A stretch of DNA of 43,625 bases from Burkholderiaceae bacterium (GCA_031291325.1 JARLJG010000034.1:67141-110765); one strand, 5' to 3'; counted from the first letter of the stretch, positions 29,386 to 39,304 are shown. Program-made: numbers and translations. The notes: generated by a model from the letters alone, not told the origin.

Positions 29386-29581
29386 CGCAACGCGATGATG
29401 AAGTAAGCGCTTGCAGCCGGTAGCCCGATAACGGAAGTGCCGGCATCGCGTGCTGCTGCCGGGGAATCTCCCATCGATTCACCAATAAATTCGCCACTGC
29501 CCACCCCGAATTGAGTCGCCCGAAAACGACAAAACCCGCATGACGCAAGTCATACGGGCTCCAGCGCAGCGGGCACACGCA

Positions 29582-29602
29582 TTCCGCAGCCTTGCTGCGG
29601 AA
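29582..29602 (-). terminator. Hairpin downstream of rpsT
   Basis: TTCCGCAGC and GCTGCGGAA form a nine-pair stem with a three-base loop, 14 bases after the rpsT stop on the minus strand. No long T-run follows, so it may act as an mRNA end stabiliser or weak terminator. Confidence 0.5.
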
Positions 29603-29616
29603 CGACGAAAAGCTTA

Positions 29617-29880
29617 TTAAGCCAGCGCCTTCAGGGCAGCGGCCAGACGGCTCTTGTGACGTGCAGCTTTGTTCTTGTGGATGATCTTCTTGTCGGCGAT
29701 GCGATCGATCGTCGATACGGAAGACACAAACACTTGCGTCGCAGCGGCCTTGTCGCCAGCTTCGATTGCCTTGCGAACAGCCTTGATGGCGGTGCGCAAC
29801 GTGGAGCGTTGGCTCGAATTGTGAGCGTTTTGCTTGACTGCTTGACGAGCGCGCTTACGCGCTTGTGCGGTATTTGCCAT
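29617..29880 (-). CDS. rpsT: 30S ribosomal protein S20
   Basis: S20 binds 16S rRNA early in 30S assembly. The 87-residue, Lys/Arg/Ala-rich helical protein begins [20 protein letters not shown] and contains [15 protein letters not shown] and KGI-equivalent [19 protein letters not shown], all diagnostic. A sigma-70 promoter with a perfect -10 lies 80 bases upstream. It is divergent from murJ, an arrangement conserved in betaproteobacteria. Confidence 0.97.
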   Translation of the reverse strand: MANTAQARKRARQAVKQNAHNSSQRSTLRTAIKAVRKAIEAGDKAAATQVFVSSVSTIDRIADKKIIHKNKAARHKSRLAAALKALA

Positions 29881-29959
29881 GAATAATATTTCCTAAAACG
29901 GTGTCGAAGTGCGTTCGCAAAGACGCAAAAGGGTGAGACAAAATTCTGTGAAGCCGCCG

Positions 29960-29988
29960 ATTATAGCTCGTTTTTTCAAAACGGGCAA
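29960..29988 (-). promoter_or_regulatory. Promoter of rpsT
   Basis: On the minus strand TTGCCC (29983-29988) and TATAAT (29960-29965) are 17 bases apart. This leaves a leader of about 75 bases before the rpsT ATG, long enough for S20 autoregulation. The rest of the 334-base rpsT-murJ gap holds only the murJ -10 box. Confidence 0.65.
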
Positions 29989-30200
29989 ACGTCTATTTGG
30001 AAAAGACGCTGCCGATGTCGTAAAACATCACAAGCGCCCCCTCAGTTTGACGACCTACTGCGATGAAAGCACATGTTCATTGACAAAATTTCATTGAAAT
30101 ATCCAAAGCAGCTGGCGACCCATAGACAGCTGCGTGCCGCTGCCCTATCCTGCCGAACGCCGGTTTTGCGTCATTTCGCGCCTTCCCTGCCGCCAACCGC

Positions 30201-30206
30201 TATAAT
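30201..30206 (+). promoter_or_regulatory. -10 box directly upstream of murJ
   Basis: TATAAT ends eight bases before the murJ ATG, so transcription should start at or one to two bases before the start codon. No ribosome-binding site is present in the few bases left, which suggests a leaderless or almost leaderless mRNA. A -35 box is not evident. Confidence 0.5.
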
Positions 30207-30214
30207 GCGCCCCC

Positions 30215-31780
<1,566 letters not shown>

Positions 31781-31821
31781 TACCCCTTTATTTGATGCCG
31801 TCTAGGCTATATGATGGTTCC

Positions 31822-32658
31822 ATGATCGAATCTCTAGACTATTTTGCGACGCTGGTGCAACAGGACGCCTCGTTCCCGTTGTTTGAAGCCGCTATGGCGA
31901 TCGAACAAGATATCGATCCCGACCTGGATCTGGTTGCCGCGCAGGCCGAGGTCGACCAGTTTGCAGCCAAGCTCAAGCAAAGGCTGCCGTCCGACGCCTC
32001 GCATATACAAAAGTTGCGTGTGCTGAATCATTTTTTTTACCGCGAACTGGCGTTCGGCGGCAACGTCAACAACTACTACGACCCGAACAACAGCTACATC
32101 CGCCGGGTGATCGCCAACCGGCGCGGCATTCCGATTTCGCTGGCAGTGATCTTCATGGAATTGGCGCAGCAGATCGGGTTGGATGTGAAAGGCATTTCCT
32201 TTCCCGGACATTTCCTGATGAAGTTGTCAGTGCAGTCGGGCGAGATCATCATCGACCCGTTCAACGGCGCCAGCCTCTCGCGCGAAGAGTTGGAAGAACG
32301 GCTCGAACCCTATCTGGAACAGCAAAGAAGCAAGAAGGCGCTGCCGCTATCGGCCTATCTGGAGCCGGCGCAGCCGCGCGATATCCTGGCGCGCATGCTG
32401 CGCAACCTGAAAGCGCTTTTTTCCGACCAACAACGCTGGCATAGCTTGCTGGCAGTGCAAAAACGCCTGGTCATCGTCTTGCCCGACGAAGCCGCCGAAC
32501 TGCGCGACCGCGGCCTGGCTTACGCCAACCTCGACTGCCCGCAAGCGGCGCTCAAGGACCTGGAAGCATACTTGTTCGAATGCCCGTACGCGTCCGATGC
32601 GGCAGCGTTGAAGGAGCGGCTGCCGGAGCTGGGGGAAGCCGCCAACAAGTTCAATTAG
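31822..32658 (+). CDS. SirB1-family transglutaminase-like/TPR protein
   Basis: The start is ATG 31822, giving 278 residues; a longer frame from 31642 overlaps murJ and is rejected. Residues 1-170 carry the SirB1 N-terminal domain related to transglutaminases, with LNHFFYRELAFGGNVNNYYDPNNSYI, RRGIPISLAVIFMELAQQIGLDVKGISFPGHFLMK and IIDPFNG, where a Cys-less His/Asp arrangement remains. The C-terminal part has tetratricopeptide-like helices (AAELRDRGLAYANLDCPQAALKDLEAYL). The role is unknown. The stop is four bases from the convergent uup stop. Confidence 0.88.
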   Translation: MIESLDYFATLVQQDASFPLFEAAMAIEQDIDPDLDLVAAQAEVDQFAAKLKQRLPSDASHIQKLRVLNHFFYRELAFGGNVNNYYDPNNSYIRRVIANRRGIPISLAVIFMELAQQIGLDVKGISFPGHFLMKLSVQSGEIIIDPFNGASLSREELEERLEPYLEQQRSKKALPLSAYLEPAQPRDILARMLRNLKALFSDQQRWHSLLAVQKRLVIVLPDEAAELRDRGLAYANLDCPQAALKDLEAYLFECPYASDAAALKERLPELGEAANKFN

Positions 32659-32662
32659 CCGA

Positions 32663-34549
32663 TCAAGCCTTGCCGCGCGCCTCGATCACTTCCCATTTTT
32701 CCAGCGCCTCCATCAGCAGGCCATCCAATTCGGCAAAACGCTCGTTCAAGCGCTTCACTTCGTCCGGCTTGCTCTTGTACAGGCCGGGGTCGGCCAATTG
32801 CGCTGAAATCGCCTTCTGTTCCGCCTCCAGCTTGGCGATCAACAACGGCAACTCGTCCAACTCGCGCTGCTCCTTGTAACTGAGCTTCTTTTGCTTGGGC
32901 GCGGGCGCTGCCGGCGCGTTTTTCGGCTCCGCCTTGGCTGCCGCCGGCACGGGCCGGTCGCGCACGCGCTCCCAGTCGGTGTAGCCGCCGATGTACTCGC
33001 GCCACAAGCCATTGCCTTCGGCGACGATGACTTGGGTGACGACGTTATCGAGGAAGGTGCGGTCATGGCTGACCAGGAATACCGTGCCGTCGTAGTCTTC
33101 CAGCAACTCTTCCAGCAATTCCAGCGTATCGATATCCAGATCGTTGGTCGGTTCGTCCAGCACCAGCACATTGGCCGGCTTGGCGAACAAGCGTGCCAGC
33201 AGCAGGCGGTTGCGTTCGCCGCCGGAGAGCGATTTGACCGGCGAGCGCGCCCGTTCCGGCGCAAACAGGAAATCGTTCAGGTAGGTCATCACATGCTTGC
33301 GCTGGCCGTTGATCTCGACCCAGTCGCTGCCCGGCGCGATGGTGTCGGCCAGGCTGGCATCTTCGTTCAATTGTGCGCGCATCTGGTCGAAGTACGCGAT
33401 CTGCAGCTTGGTGCCCTGCTTGATGATCCCGGCATCGGCCTGCTCCTCGCCCAAAATCAGCTTGAGCAGCGTGGTCTTGCCGGCGCCGTTCAGACCGATC
33501 AGCCCGACCTTGTCGCCGCGCAAAATGGTCGCGCTGAAATCGCGCACGATGACCTTGCTGCCGTAACTCTTGTCGACATTGCTCAATTCGGCAACGATCT
33601 TGCCGGAGCGGTCGCCCGACGACACGTCCAGCCGCACCTGCCCCTGTTGCTCGCGGCGCGCGCTGCGCGCCAGACGCAAGGCTTCCAGCCGCCGCACGCG
33701 GCCTTCGTCGCGCGTGCGCCGCGCCTGCACGCCCTTGCGTATCCACACTTCTTCCTGCGCCAGGAATTTATCGAACTTGGCGCTCTCGACTTCCTCGATC
33801 GCCAACTGCTCGGCTTTGCGGGTCTGGTAGGCGCTGAAATTGCCGGGAAACGACAGCAGCCGACCGCGATCCAGTTCGACGATGCGGGTCGCGACGTTAT
33901 CCAAAAAGCTGCGGTCATGGGTGATGAACAACACGCTGCCCTTGTAATCGCGCAGCAAGCCTTCCAGCCACAGAATCGAGGTGAAATCCAGATGATTGGT
34001 CGGCTCGTCCAGCAGCAACACATCCGGCCCGCTGACCAGCGCGCAGGCCAGCGCCACGCGCTTTTGCATCCCGCCGGAGAGCGTGCCCATCAAGGCCGCC
34101 TTGTCGAGGTTCAAGCGGTGCAGCGTGGTTTCGACGCGGTTATTCAAGTTCCAGGCATCGGCGGCATCGAGCTTGACCTGGATCGTATGCATGCGCTCCA
34201 TCAATTCGTCGTCGTTATCGCCGCCGAACTGCCCGGTCAGGCTGTCGTATTCCGCCAACAAGGCCTGCAAATCTCCCATGCCCGCCGCCACCGCGTCGAA
34301 CACCGACATATCCGGCTCGAAATGCGGCTCTTGATCCACATAAGCGATCTTCAGCCCCTGCTGCATCACCAGCAAGCCATCGTCCAGCTTGGAAAGCCCG
34401 GCCAGCACCTTCAGCAGCGACGACTTGCCGGTGCCGTTACGACCGATCAAGCCGACCCGCTCCGAAGTTTCGAGGGAAAATTCCGCATGATCGAGCAATG
34501 CGACGTGCCCAAACGCCAATTGCGCGTTGGAAAGAGAAATAACTGCCAT
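32663..34549 (-). CDS. uup: ABC-F ATPase Uup
   Basis: Uup is a soluble, duplicated ABC ATPase of the ABC-F group that acts on ribosomes and affects transposon excision. The 628 residues have Walker A1 GRNGTGKSS (36-44), signature LSGGMQKR, Walker B LLLDEPTNHLD, the ABC-F linker rich in Arg and Glu, Walker A2 GLNGAGKTT near 351, signature LSGGERNRLLLAR and LVLDEPTNDLD. The C-terminal Pro/Ala hinge and coiled coil (SYKEQRELDELPLLIAKLEAEQKAI) are the DNA-binding CTD that separates Uup from EttA. Confidence 0.95.
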   Translation of the reverse strand: MAVISLSNAQLAFGHVALLDHAEFSLETSERVGLIGRNGTGKSSLLKVLAGLSKLDDGLLVMQQGLKIAYVDQEPHFEPDMSVFDAVAAGMGDLQALLAEYDSLTGQFGGDNDDELMERMHTIQVKLDAADAWNLNNRVETTLHRLNLDKAALMGTLSGGMQKRVALACALVSGPDVLLLDEPTNHLDFTSILWLEGLLRDYKGSVLFITHDRSFLDNVATRIVELDRGRLLSFPGNFSAYQTRKAEQLAIEEVESAKFDKFLAQEEVWIRKGVQARRTRDEGRVRRLEALRLARSARREQQGQVRLDVSSGDRSGKIVAELSNVDKSYGSKVIVRDFSATILRGDKVGLIGLNGAGKTTLLKLILGEEQADAGIIKQGTKLQIAYFDQMRAQLNEDASLADTIAPGSDWVEINGQRKHVMTYLNDFLFAPERARSPVKSLSGGERNRLLLARLFAKPANVLVLDEPTNDLDIDTLELLEELLEDYDGTVFLVSHDRTFLDNVVTQVIVAEGNGLWREYIGGYTDWERVRDRPVPAAAKAEPKNAPAAPAPKQKKLSYKEQRELDELPLLIAKLEAEQKAISAQLADPGLYKSKPDEVKRLNERFAELDGLLMEALEKWEVIEARGKA

Positions 34550-34637
34550 AGGAGCCTGAAGCCATCGATATATTGAAAGAAGCCGCCATTGTACCGATAT
34601 GGGCCCATGCGATGCTATTCTTTCCGATCTGGTCGGC

Positions 34638-34643
34638 TATAAT
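34638..34643 (+). promoter_or_regulatory. -10 box of the tRNA-Arg gene
   Basis: A perfect TATAAT lies 46 bases upstream of the tRNA and is followed by the GC-rich stretch CACGGG, typical of stringently controlled stable-RNA promoters. A -35 box is not convincing. Confidence 0.5.
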
Positions 34644-34689
34644 CACGGGCTGATGTGGAATTTCCCGTTGCAAATTTCACATTACGCGT

Positions 34690-34764
34690 CTCGCCGTAGC
34701 ACAATGGATAGTGCACATGCCTCCTAAGCGTGGGATCCAGGTTCGATTCCTGGTGGCGGGACCA
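34690..34764 (+). tRNA. tRNA-Arg (anticodon CCT)
   Basis: The 75-base gene includes CCA. Acceptor CTCGCCG/TGGCGGG pairs with two G-U wobbles, the D stem is GCAC/GTGC, the anticodon stem CATGC/GCGTG encloses CTCCTAA with anticodon CCT, and the T stem CCAGG/CCTGG holds TTCGATT. It reads AGG codons. tRNA-Arg(CCT) is a frequent integration site for tyrosine-recombinase elements, and here gene content changes from housekeeping to accessory directly after it. Confidence 0.95.
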
Positions 34765-34822
34765 AAGAATTCTATGCAAGCTATTGTTTTATCAAGAGTT
34801 TTTATTTTCACCAACATTTGGA

Positions 34823-34848
34823 GCCGATCAAAAATCGGCCTATTTTTT
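34823..34848 (+). terminator. Terminator after tRNA-Arg
   Basis: GCCGAT-CAAAA-ATCGGC is followed by CTATTTTTT. It starts 58 bases after the tRNA and would end its transcript. Confidence 0.75.
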
Positions 34849-34854
34849 GGAATT

Positions 34855-34876
34855 CAGTGGGATTTTGGTGGGATTT
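34855..34876. repeat. Direct repeat GTGGGATTT next to tRNA-Arg
   Basis: GTGGGATTT occurs twice, 10-11 bases apart, in otherwise gene-free DNA between the tRNA and the first accessory gene. Repeats of this kind often lie between a tRNA attachment site and the integrase gene, but no integrase follows here. Confidence 0.45.
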
Positions 34877-35020
34877 CAAATACCCCAAAAACCCGCCTGT
34901 TTGGCCGGACCGGAACGAAGCGCATCCGAAGCCTCGATCCGCCCATCGCTAGACATGGCCCTCTTGCATTTCGATGGCTTCGGCGCGCCCTTTGGCGCGC
35001 CATCAGGGAACGGAGACGGG

Positions 35021-35422
35021 ATGGATGCGGAGGCGAAGCTCAAAGACCTGCGTGAGATATTCGGGAAGAAGTCCGTCCTGTTCGCCGAGGACATCGCCGA
35101 GCTGATCGGCGCCGACCACGCCACCGTCAAGAAGATCGAATCCGGCTACGGCATCCCCCTGCCGCTCAAAAAAGTGGGCAACCGCTACGGCGTGGCCATC
35201 TACGACGTGGCCGACTGGCTCTCTTCCCCGGACGCACCCAAGAAGCCCAAAAGCAGCAAAAAGGCCATCGCCCCCTTGGGCAAGCCCAAGCGGTCGCGGC
35301 CCAGCCTCGGCCGCACGCTCCTCGCCATGCGGACGCAAATGGACTTCCTCGGCGCCGTCTACGCGCACCTGGAAGCCATCGACATGCGGGCCAGCACGAA
35401 AGTGGCGGACAAAGACAAATAG
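35021..35422 (+). CDS. Excisionase/AlpA-like HTH protein with lysine-rich linker
   Basis: ATG 35021 is preceded by GGAGACGGG, so it is preferred over upstream in-frame starts, giving 133 residues. Residues 15-65 look like a winged helix-turn-helix of the MerR/AlpA/excisionase type: SVLFAEDIAELIGADHATVKKIE, then GIPLPLKKVGNRYGVAIYDVADWL, where the last part is the wing with its aromatic residues. A Lys/Pro/Ser-rich linker (70-95) and a C-terminal helix follow. The first gene inside the presumed island being an excisionase-like protein fits a mobile-element origin. The function is inferred from the fold only. Confidence 0.65.
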   Translation: MDAEAKLKDLREIFGKKSVLFAEDIAELIGADHATVKKIESGYGIPLPLKKVGNRYGVAIYDVADWLSSPDAPKKPKSSKKAIAPLGKPKRSRPSLGRTLLAMRTQMDFLGAVYAHLEAIDMRASTKVADKDK

Positions 35423-35426
35423 TGAC

Positions 35427-35442
35427 GGGTCAAATTTGACCC
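35427..35442. other. Perfect 16-bp palindrome GGGTCAAATTTGACCC
   Basis: It starts five bases after the HTH gene stop. The symmetry is complete, with no loop. It is followed by TTATGTTG and not a T-run, so it is more likely a protein-binding site than a terminator, though a hairpin in RNA is possible. Confidence 0.5.
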
Positions 35443-35556
35443 TTATGTTGCATCGAATACAGAAGATTTTAAAACATCCACAAGCCGGCAGCATGTAAGC
35501 ATTGACTTCCATATCCCTGCGCGCCATAACCATTACTACGCGTGCGGGGGAGAACA

Positions 35557-35787
35557 ATGAATTTCATGGAACTGGGAGCGGCGCCAATCATGCTAGCGAA
35601 GATAACTCCGGCCGATTGGGTGCTGATCGTTTTCGTCATATGGGGTGTCGTGCTTACGATTAAAACCGTGACCGACAACTCTTCTCAAAATCGTCCGCTA
35701 GATAAGCGCATGCCGATAGTCGACATACCAGTGGAGTTCCTGATTCGGCTACTAAACAAAAAACCTAGCGATCCCCCAAATAAATAA
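35557..35787 (+). CDS. Small membrane protein, unknown
   Basis: The 76-residue protein starts at ATG 35557, five bases after a GGGGGAG ribosome-binding site. One clear transmembrane helix lies at about residues 18-36 (ADWVLIVFVIWGVVLTI), followed by a polar region with KRMP and an amphipathic C-terminus (VEFLIRLLNKKP). No family is recognised. Its 3' end overlaps the convergent membrane-protein gene by 36 bases. Confidence 0.6.
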   Translation: MNFMELGAAPIMLAKITPADWVLIVFVIWGVVLTIKTVTDNSSQNRPLDKRMPIVDIPVEFLIRLLNKKPSDPPNK

Positions 35788-36030
35788 TGCGGGCAAGCAT
35801 AGAGCAAGTCCCATTCCCATCCGTATCAGCCCGATCCGAAATTTTTCAGGGAAATTGTTGTAGCGATCGGTCATCCACCCCCCAGCGTAACGAGCATAGA
35901 CAAAACCAGCCGCAAGCAAAGTCAGAAGAATGACTGTTTGCATCCAAGAGCTCGAAACCGGGTGCTCCAACGCCAAGTGGATAAGGAAAAATTCCACGGA
36001 CCAATAGCCCCAATGTTGAATATAATTCAT
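35752..36030 (-). CDS. Small two-helix membrane protein, unknown
   Basis: The 92-residue protein has hydrophobic segments at about 28-48 (MQTVILLTLLAAGFVYARYAGG) and 70-90 (MGMGLALCLPALFIWGIARFF), with a charged stretch between (TDRYNNFPEKFR). No family is recognised. It overlaps the neighbouring small membrane gene by 36 bases in convergent orientation. The following 181 bases (36031-36211) show no gene or signal that I can support. Confidence 0.55.
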   Translation of the reverse strand: MNYIQHWGYWSVEFFLIHLALEHPVSSSWMQTVILLTLLAAGFVYARYAGGWMTDRYNNFPEKFRIGLIRMGMGLALCLPALFIWGIARFFV

Positions 36031-36211
36031 AAGCGATGACTCTCCATTGTGGAATTAAAAAACGCCTACTCGTATCAAATGGTTGGAAGCGAACATCCAA
36101 ACGCATCGAGTCAATACCTGCTCGAATCCGGTGAACGCGATTACGCCATTGGCGTAGCCGCATTCGATTGCGCTTCGGACTGTCGACAATCCCAATCGAT
36201 CAGCAATACCA

Positions 36212-36958
36212 CTATTTGTCAGGATTGCTTGTGCCACTCGCGGCAGAAACGGAATGAAGCAAAAAATCTTGAACGCATAGCATCTTCGTAGCCCCGCGCA
36301 AATCTCCGTAGGAGCCCAGCCCATGCAGCTCCGCATGGCGATTCAGCCCTTCTTCGAGATTTCTCGCGTCACTTTGATTGAAGCACTTTGCAAACAAGTC
36401 CTCTTCGACGATCTTGTGAACGGTGAGGCTTTCGATTGGATCGAAGTGGCTCAGCTCCATCTGACCCAAGTAATCTTGTATCGCTTGCACGGCCTGCTTC
36501 ATATTCGGCGAGGCCGCTCCATTGGCATGGGAAATGATGCGGCCATGCTTCTCGACCTCCGGCATGAGCGTCCTGACCGTGGAGATGAAATGGTCGGCTC
36601 GGTAGGAGAAAAGCGCTTGACGCGACGCCTCCTTCGCGGATTCGTCGATCGCATAGGATGCCAATCTTTGCTCAAATGCTTCAGCAATCGCGCTTTGGTG
36701 AGAGCGGGTCCATTCCAAGGCCAGCGCCCCCACATCCTCCTGATTCGCGTCGGCGATTTTCCACAGAAAATCTCGATCCATCAACTCCAACCCAACCCAT
36801 CCCGCTTCTATAAGCTTGCCTCCTGCATTCCAAGCCAAGGCCACAGGGTCGAATATTCCAACCACATTGCCGGTCGCTTGAGGCTCTCCCCCGAAGGCGC
36901 CTCCCTTGAATAGGGAGAATGGCCACAATCCAGTAGTCCGAAGGTCGTTGTTTTCCAT
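36212..36958 (-). CDS. Unknown helical protein, partner of ART-like gene
   Basis: The 248-residue protein is not recognised. After a Gly-rich N-terminus (KGGAFGGEPQATGNVVG) it is mostly alpha-helical and acidic, with ALALEWTRSHQSAIAEAFEQRLASYAIDESAKEA and a segment rich in Gln and Asn around residue 150. There is no signal peptide or membrane helix. It lies 88 bases downstream of the ADP-ribosyltransferase-like gene in the same direction, so it could be an immunity protein, a cofactor or a second effector. That pairing is the only functional hint. Confidence 0.6.
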   Translation of the reverse strand: MENNDLRTTGLWPFSLFKGGAFGGEPQATGNVVGIFDPVALAWNAGGKLIEAGWVGLELMDRDFLWKIADANQEDVGALALEWTRSHQSAIAEAFEQRLASYAIDESAKEASRQALFSYRADHFISTVRTLMPEVEKHGRIISHANGAASPNMKQAVQAIQDYLGQMELSHFDPIESLTVHKIVEEDLFAKCFNQSDARNLEEGLNRHAELHGLGSYGDLRGATKMLCVQDFLLHSVSAASGTSNPDK

Positions 36959-37046
36959 AAAGCTTCCTTCAATTCAAAGTTCAGTCGATCATTGCCGCCC
37001 ACAAGGCTCGCTTCAATCGTTCGTCCAATGCGCCTGAACGAGGCGC

Positions 37047-38009
37047 CTATATTGTGTCTTCGAAGAGACGACGCCAATTAATTTTCAAAGATTCCGCGAC
37101 GACAGCTGCGATGGCGTCCCTGAAAACATATTCGCTTTTAAATAAACCATGATAGTGCTTCGCATCGTCCTGCCGTCCATACGCATATGCCGCGATAAAT
37201 GAACGAGCATGAGTGAGGAGTATATCCGACGACCATTCGTCCAATGAGCCCGAGAACTGAAATCCTGGCGGCGGTCGATAGGCTTTGTAAAGCAAATGCT
37301 CGTAAGCGGCTTGCAGGTAAATTCCCGCTTTGCCATCGGGCTTCACCAGAAATGTCGCGAGCCCTGACAAATCGACACCTGTCGCAATCGCCCGAGCGAA
37401 AAATAGAGCCCCGCCTGCCGACGCTGACAAGCCTAGCTGATCGCATGCGCCAATATTATTTTTATGCGCGGAACACATGCCTCCATGGTGATCGACAAAG
37501 CTGAAACTTGTAAGCTTCGAGAGCTCTACTGGCGCCTCAATCATGAATTCAAGACAAAAATCGCCATTGAAGAAATGTTTGTTGCTGCGTTCGTCATACC
37601 ACCAGGGGCCATTGCCTTTCAGTGGATCATATCGCTGCAATTGCCCATCGTGCGATTTGTCAGTGATAAGAATCCGGCATGCATGAGGGCTGTAATCGAT
37701 CACTTCAACCCAATAAAAATTCTTGCCTTGCGAAATTTTGAAGAAATCAAATTCAAACTGGATATTCCCATAGCGATAACCGGGATGCCAATGATTAGGC
37801 GAAAGCCAACTTACTAAAATCCGCTCCGTGTTCAATATCGACTTGTCATAAACCAAGCCCGGCTTGATCTCTCTCGCGTTGATGATGCCAAGCGCCGATT
37901 CGACATGGCTGGTATGCGTCACGACAGTGAATTCACGGCACGCGTTGTTGATCGTGTTGCTGGGAATAAACCCGGCCGGTTTGACTTTATATGAATCCCA
38001 TGGCTCCAT
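37047..38009 (-). CDS. Putative ADP-ribosyltransferase-fold protein
   Basis: The 320-residue protein has an N-terminal domain (about 25-185) reminiscent of DarT/PARP-like ART toxins: a THTSHVESALGIINAREI start with the nicotinamide-binding His, then LNTERILVSWLSPNHW, the strand YRYGNIQFEF with Tyr, and the late strand DFCLEFMIEAPVELSKL with a Glu in the place of the catalytic residue of an H-Y-E triad. The C-terminal ~130 residues are helical and unrecognised. This is a pattern-level assignment without a family name. Predicted targets could be nucleic acid or protein. It is co-directional with the 248-residue unknown gene. Confidence 0.55.
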   Translation of the reverse strand: MEPWDSYKVKPAGFIPSNTINNACREFTVVTHTSHVESALGIINAREIKPGLVYDKSILNTERILVSWLSPNHWHPGYRYGNIQFEFDFFKISQGKNFYWVEVIDYSPHACRILITDKSHDGQLQRYDPLKGNGPWWYDERSNKHFFNGDFCLEFMIEAPVELSKLTSFSFVDHHGGMCSAHKNNIGACDQLGLSASAGGALFFARAIATGVDLSGLATFLVKPDGKAGIYLQAAYEHLLYKAYRPPPGFQFSGSLDEWSSDILLTHARSFIAAYAYGRQDDAKHYHGLFKSEYVFRDAIAAVVAESLKINWRRLFEDTI

Positions 38010-38027
38010 TGCTGCTCCTCAATCAAT

Positions 38028-38426
38028 TCAAAGCATGGCTCGCTGAGCCCCAGCACTGCCCTTGTCGCCGACAATCCCCCTCAAAGCCGCCTCCTCTTCG
38101 AGCGCCAACTTCAAGGCTGAAAGCCGCTCTATGATCGCCGCGCGCTCGGGCTTTGGCTCGGCGGCGTCGAGCTGCGCCAGCAGGGAATAAGCCGAAGACC
38201 CATCGTCCGCCTCGACAAATGGGTCCGAACCGGCATTCACCAAGGCGACGAAGCTTTCCGTATGCAGGGAAGACCAACGGATTCCATGCAATGGCCGCAA
38301 GCGGTCTGCTCGCGGCTCTTCCGTTCGGCATTCACGCCGCCAACTCGTCAATGAGCTGCTCGCGCAACAGCACGGGATTGGCCTTCTGCTGGCTTTGCAG
38401 CAAGCGCCACGCGGACGTGCCGTCAT
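38028..38426 (-). CDS. Ankyrin-repeat segment in a second frame, probably split from upstream gene
   Basis: Only the C-terminal two thirds of this 132-codon frame look coding: LRPLHGIRWSSLHTESFVALVNAG followed by SDPFVEADDGSSAYSLLAQL and ERAAIIERLSALKLALEEEAAL. These match ankyrin repeats and parallel the end of the upstream gene (GADMELEANDGTSAWRLL, LLREQLIDEL). The first ~40 codons overlap that gene in another frame and look random (Cys/Arg-rich). Either a one-base shift near 38300-38340 split one gene, or this is a separate coupled gene with a non-ATG start. The ART-like gene begins 18 bases downstream. Confidence 0.5.
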   Translation of the reverse strand: MTARPRGACCKASRRPIPCCCASSSLTSWRRECRTEEPRADRLRPLHGIRWSSLHTESFVALVNAGSDPFVEADDGSSAYSLLAQLDAAEPKPERAAIIERLSALKLALEEEAALRGIVGDKGSAGAQRAML

Positions 38427-39039
38427 TGGCTTCGAGCTCCATGTCTGCTCCCGCGTTGAAAAGCCTTTTGAACGCCTCGTCGATGCCTTCCGTCCAATCC
38501 CCGTTCCCGCACAGCGTGATGATGGGCGTGTCGCCCGAATCCGAACGCGCGTTCACGTCGGCCCCGTTTTCGATCAAATGGAAAACCGCCCTCGGATGCG
38601 CCCCCGCGCCCCATTTTAGGTTGCACATGGTATGGAGCGCCGTGACACCCCCGGACATCTTGGCGTTCACGTCGTAGCCGCCCCACATCAAGGCGCGCAT
38701 GCAAGCGATCTCTCCGTTGATGCTCGGGAAGTCCCTCCGGTTCATCGACGCCCACGCGATCAAAGGCAGATCCTTGGGAATGCCCATCTCCATGCAGACG
38801 AACGCCGCGACCATGTAGTTGTCCCAGAGATCGGTCTGAACTTGGCTCAAAAGCGCCTCGTCCGACTCGGCCGCTTTGCGCCGATAGGATTGGCGGTATT
38901 GGCCGCCTATGTCGTGAGCCTCCATGGCGCGCCTCGCCGTCTCGCACGCCCCCGCGAACTCCTCCTTCGAGCCGTCGCCTTGCAAATCCACCGCGATCAA
39001 ACCCATCACGAACGTTTTGTCATCGTGTATGAACGACAT
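38332..39039 (-). CDS. Ankyrin-repeat protein
   Basis: ATG 39039 follows a strong AGGGGAGG ribosome-binding site, giving 235 residues; 22 upstream codons are dropped. The N-terminal half is a helical region of unknown type (SKEEFAGACETARRAMEAH, DLWDNYMVAAFVCMEMG). Ankyrin repeats follow from about residue 115: GEIACMRALMWGGYDVNAKMSGGVTALHTM, AVFHLIENGADVNARSDSGDTPIITL and AFKRLFNAGADMELEANDGTSAWRLL. Such repeats bind proteins; the role is unknown. The TGA at 38332 comes early because another ankyrin-like repeat continues in a different frame. Confidence 0.75.
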   Translation of the reverse strand: MSFIHDDKTFVMGLIAVDLQGDGSKEEFAGACETARRAMEAHDIGGQYRQSYRRKAAESDEALLSQVQTDLWDNYMVAAFVCMEMGIPKDLPLIAWASMNRRDFPSINGEIACMRALMWGGYDVNAKMSGGVTALHTMCNLKWGAGAHPRAVFHLIENGADVNARSDSGDTPIITLCGNGDWTEGIDEAFKRLFNAGADMELEANDGTSAWRLLQSQQKANPVLLREQLIDELAA

Positions 39040-39106
39040 GCAGCCTCCCCTATTGACTTCGATAAAAACCGCCACCGAACGCTTCGGCGACCAATCCAAT
39101 TCCAAT

Positions 39107-39304
39107 TCATTTGGGCGCAGCCCCCGGCGGCGGCGGCTTTACTCGGCGCGGGGCGACATCCTTGGTTGGCGGCCTCGCCTTGACTTTGAATTTGACCTTC
39201 CACTCTTCCAGCTGGGACGAAACGGGCGTGCAGTCCAAGACAGGGAATTGGTCGGGATACTCCATCACGCCGACCAAAAATGGCGCCTTCCCGCATCGCC
39301 GCAA
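39107..39304 (-). CDS. Possible small protein upstream of the ankyrin gene
   Basis: This 65-codon frame ends 67 bases before the ankyrin gene on the same strand. The part from MEYPDQFPVLDC has ordinary composition and ends in a basic, Pro-rich tail (VKARPPTKDVAPRR). There is no convincing ribosome-binding site; the start could be TTG 39304 or the internal ATG. It may be a gene remnant. Confidence 0.25.
   Translation of the reverse strand: MRRCGKAPFLVGVMEYPDQFPVLDCTPVSSQLEEWKVKFKVKARPPTKDVAPRRVKPPPPGAAPK

Noticed and set aside
36049-36291. 80-codon plus-strand frame beside the small membrane gene
   Set aside because: It overlaps the end of the 248-residue gene on the other strand, has no ribosome-binding site and an unconvincing Ser/Cys-rich composition.
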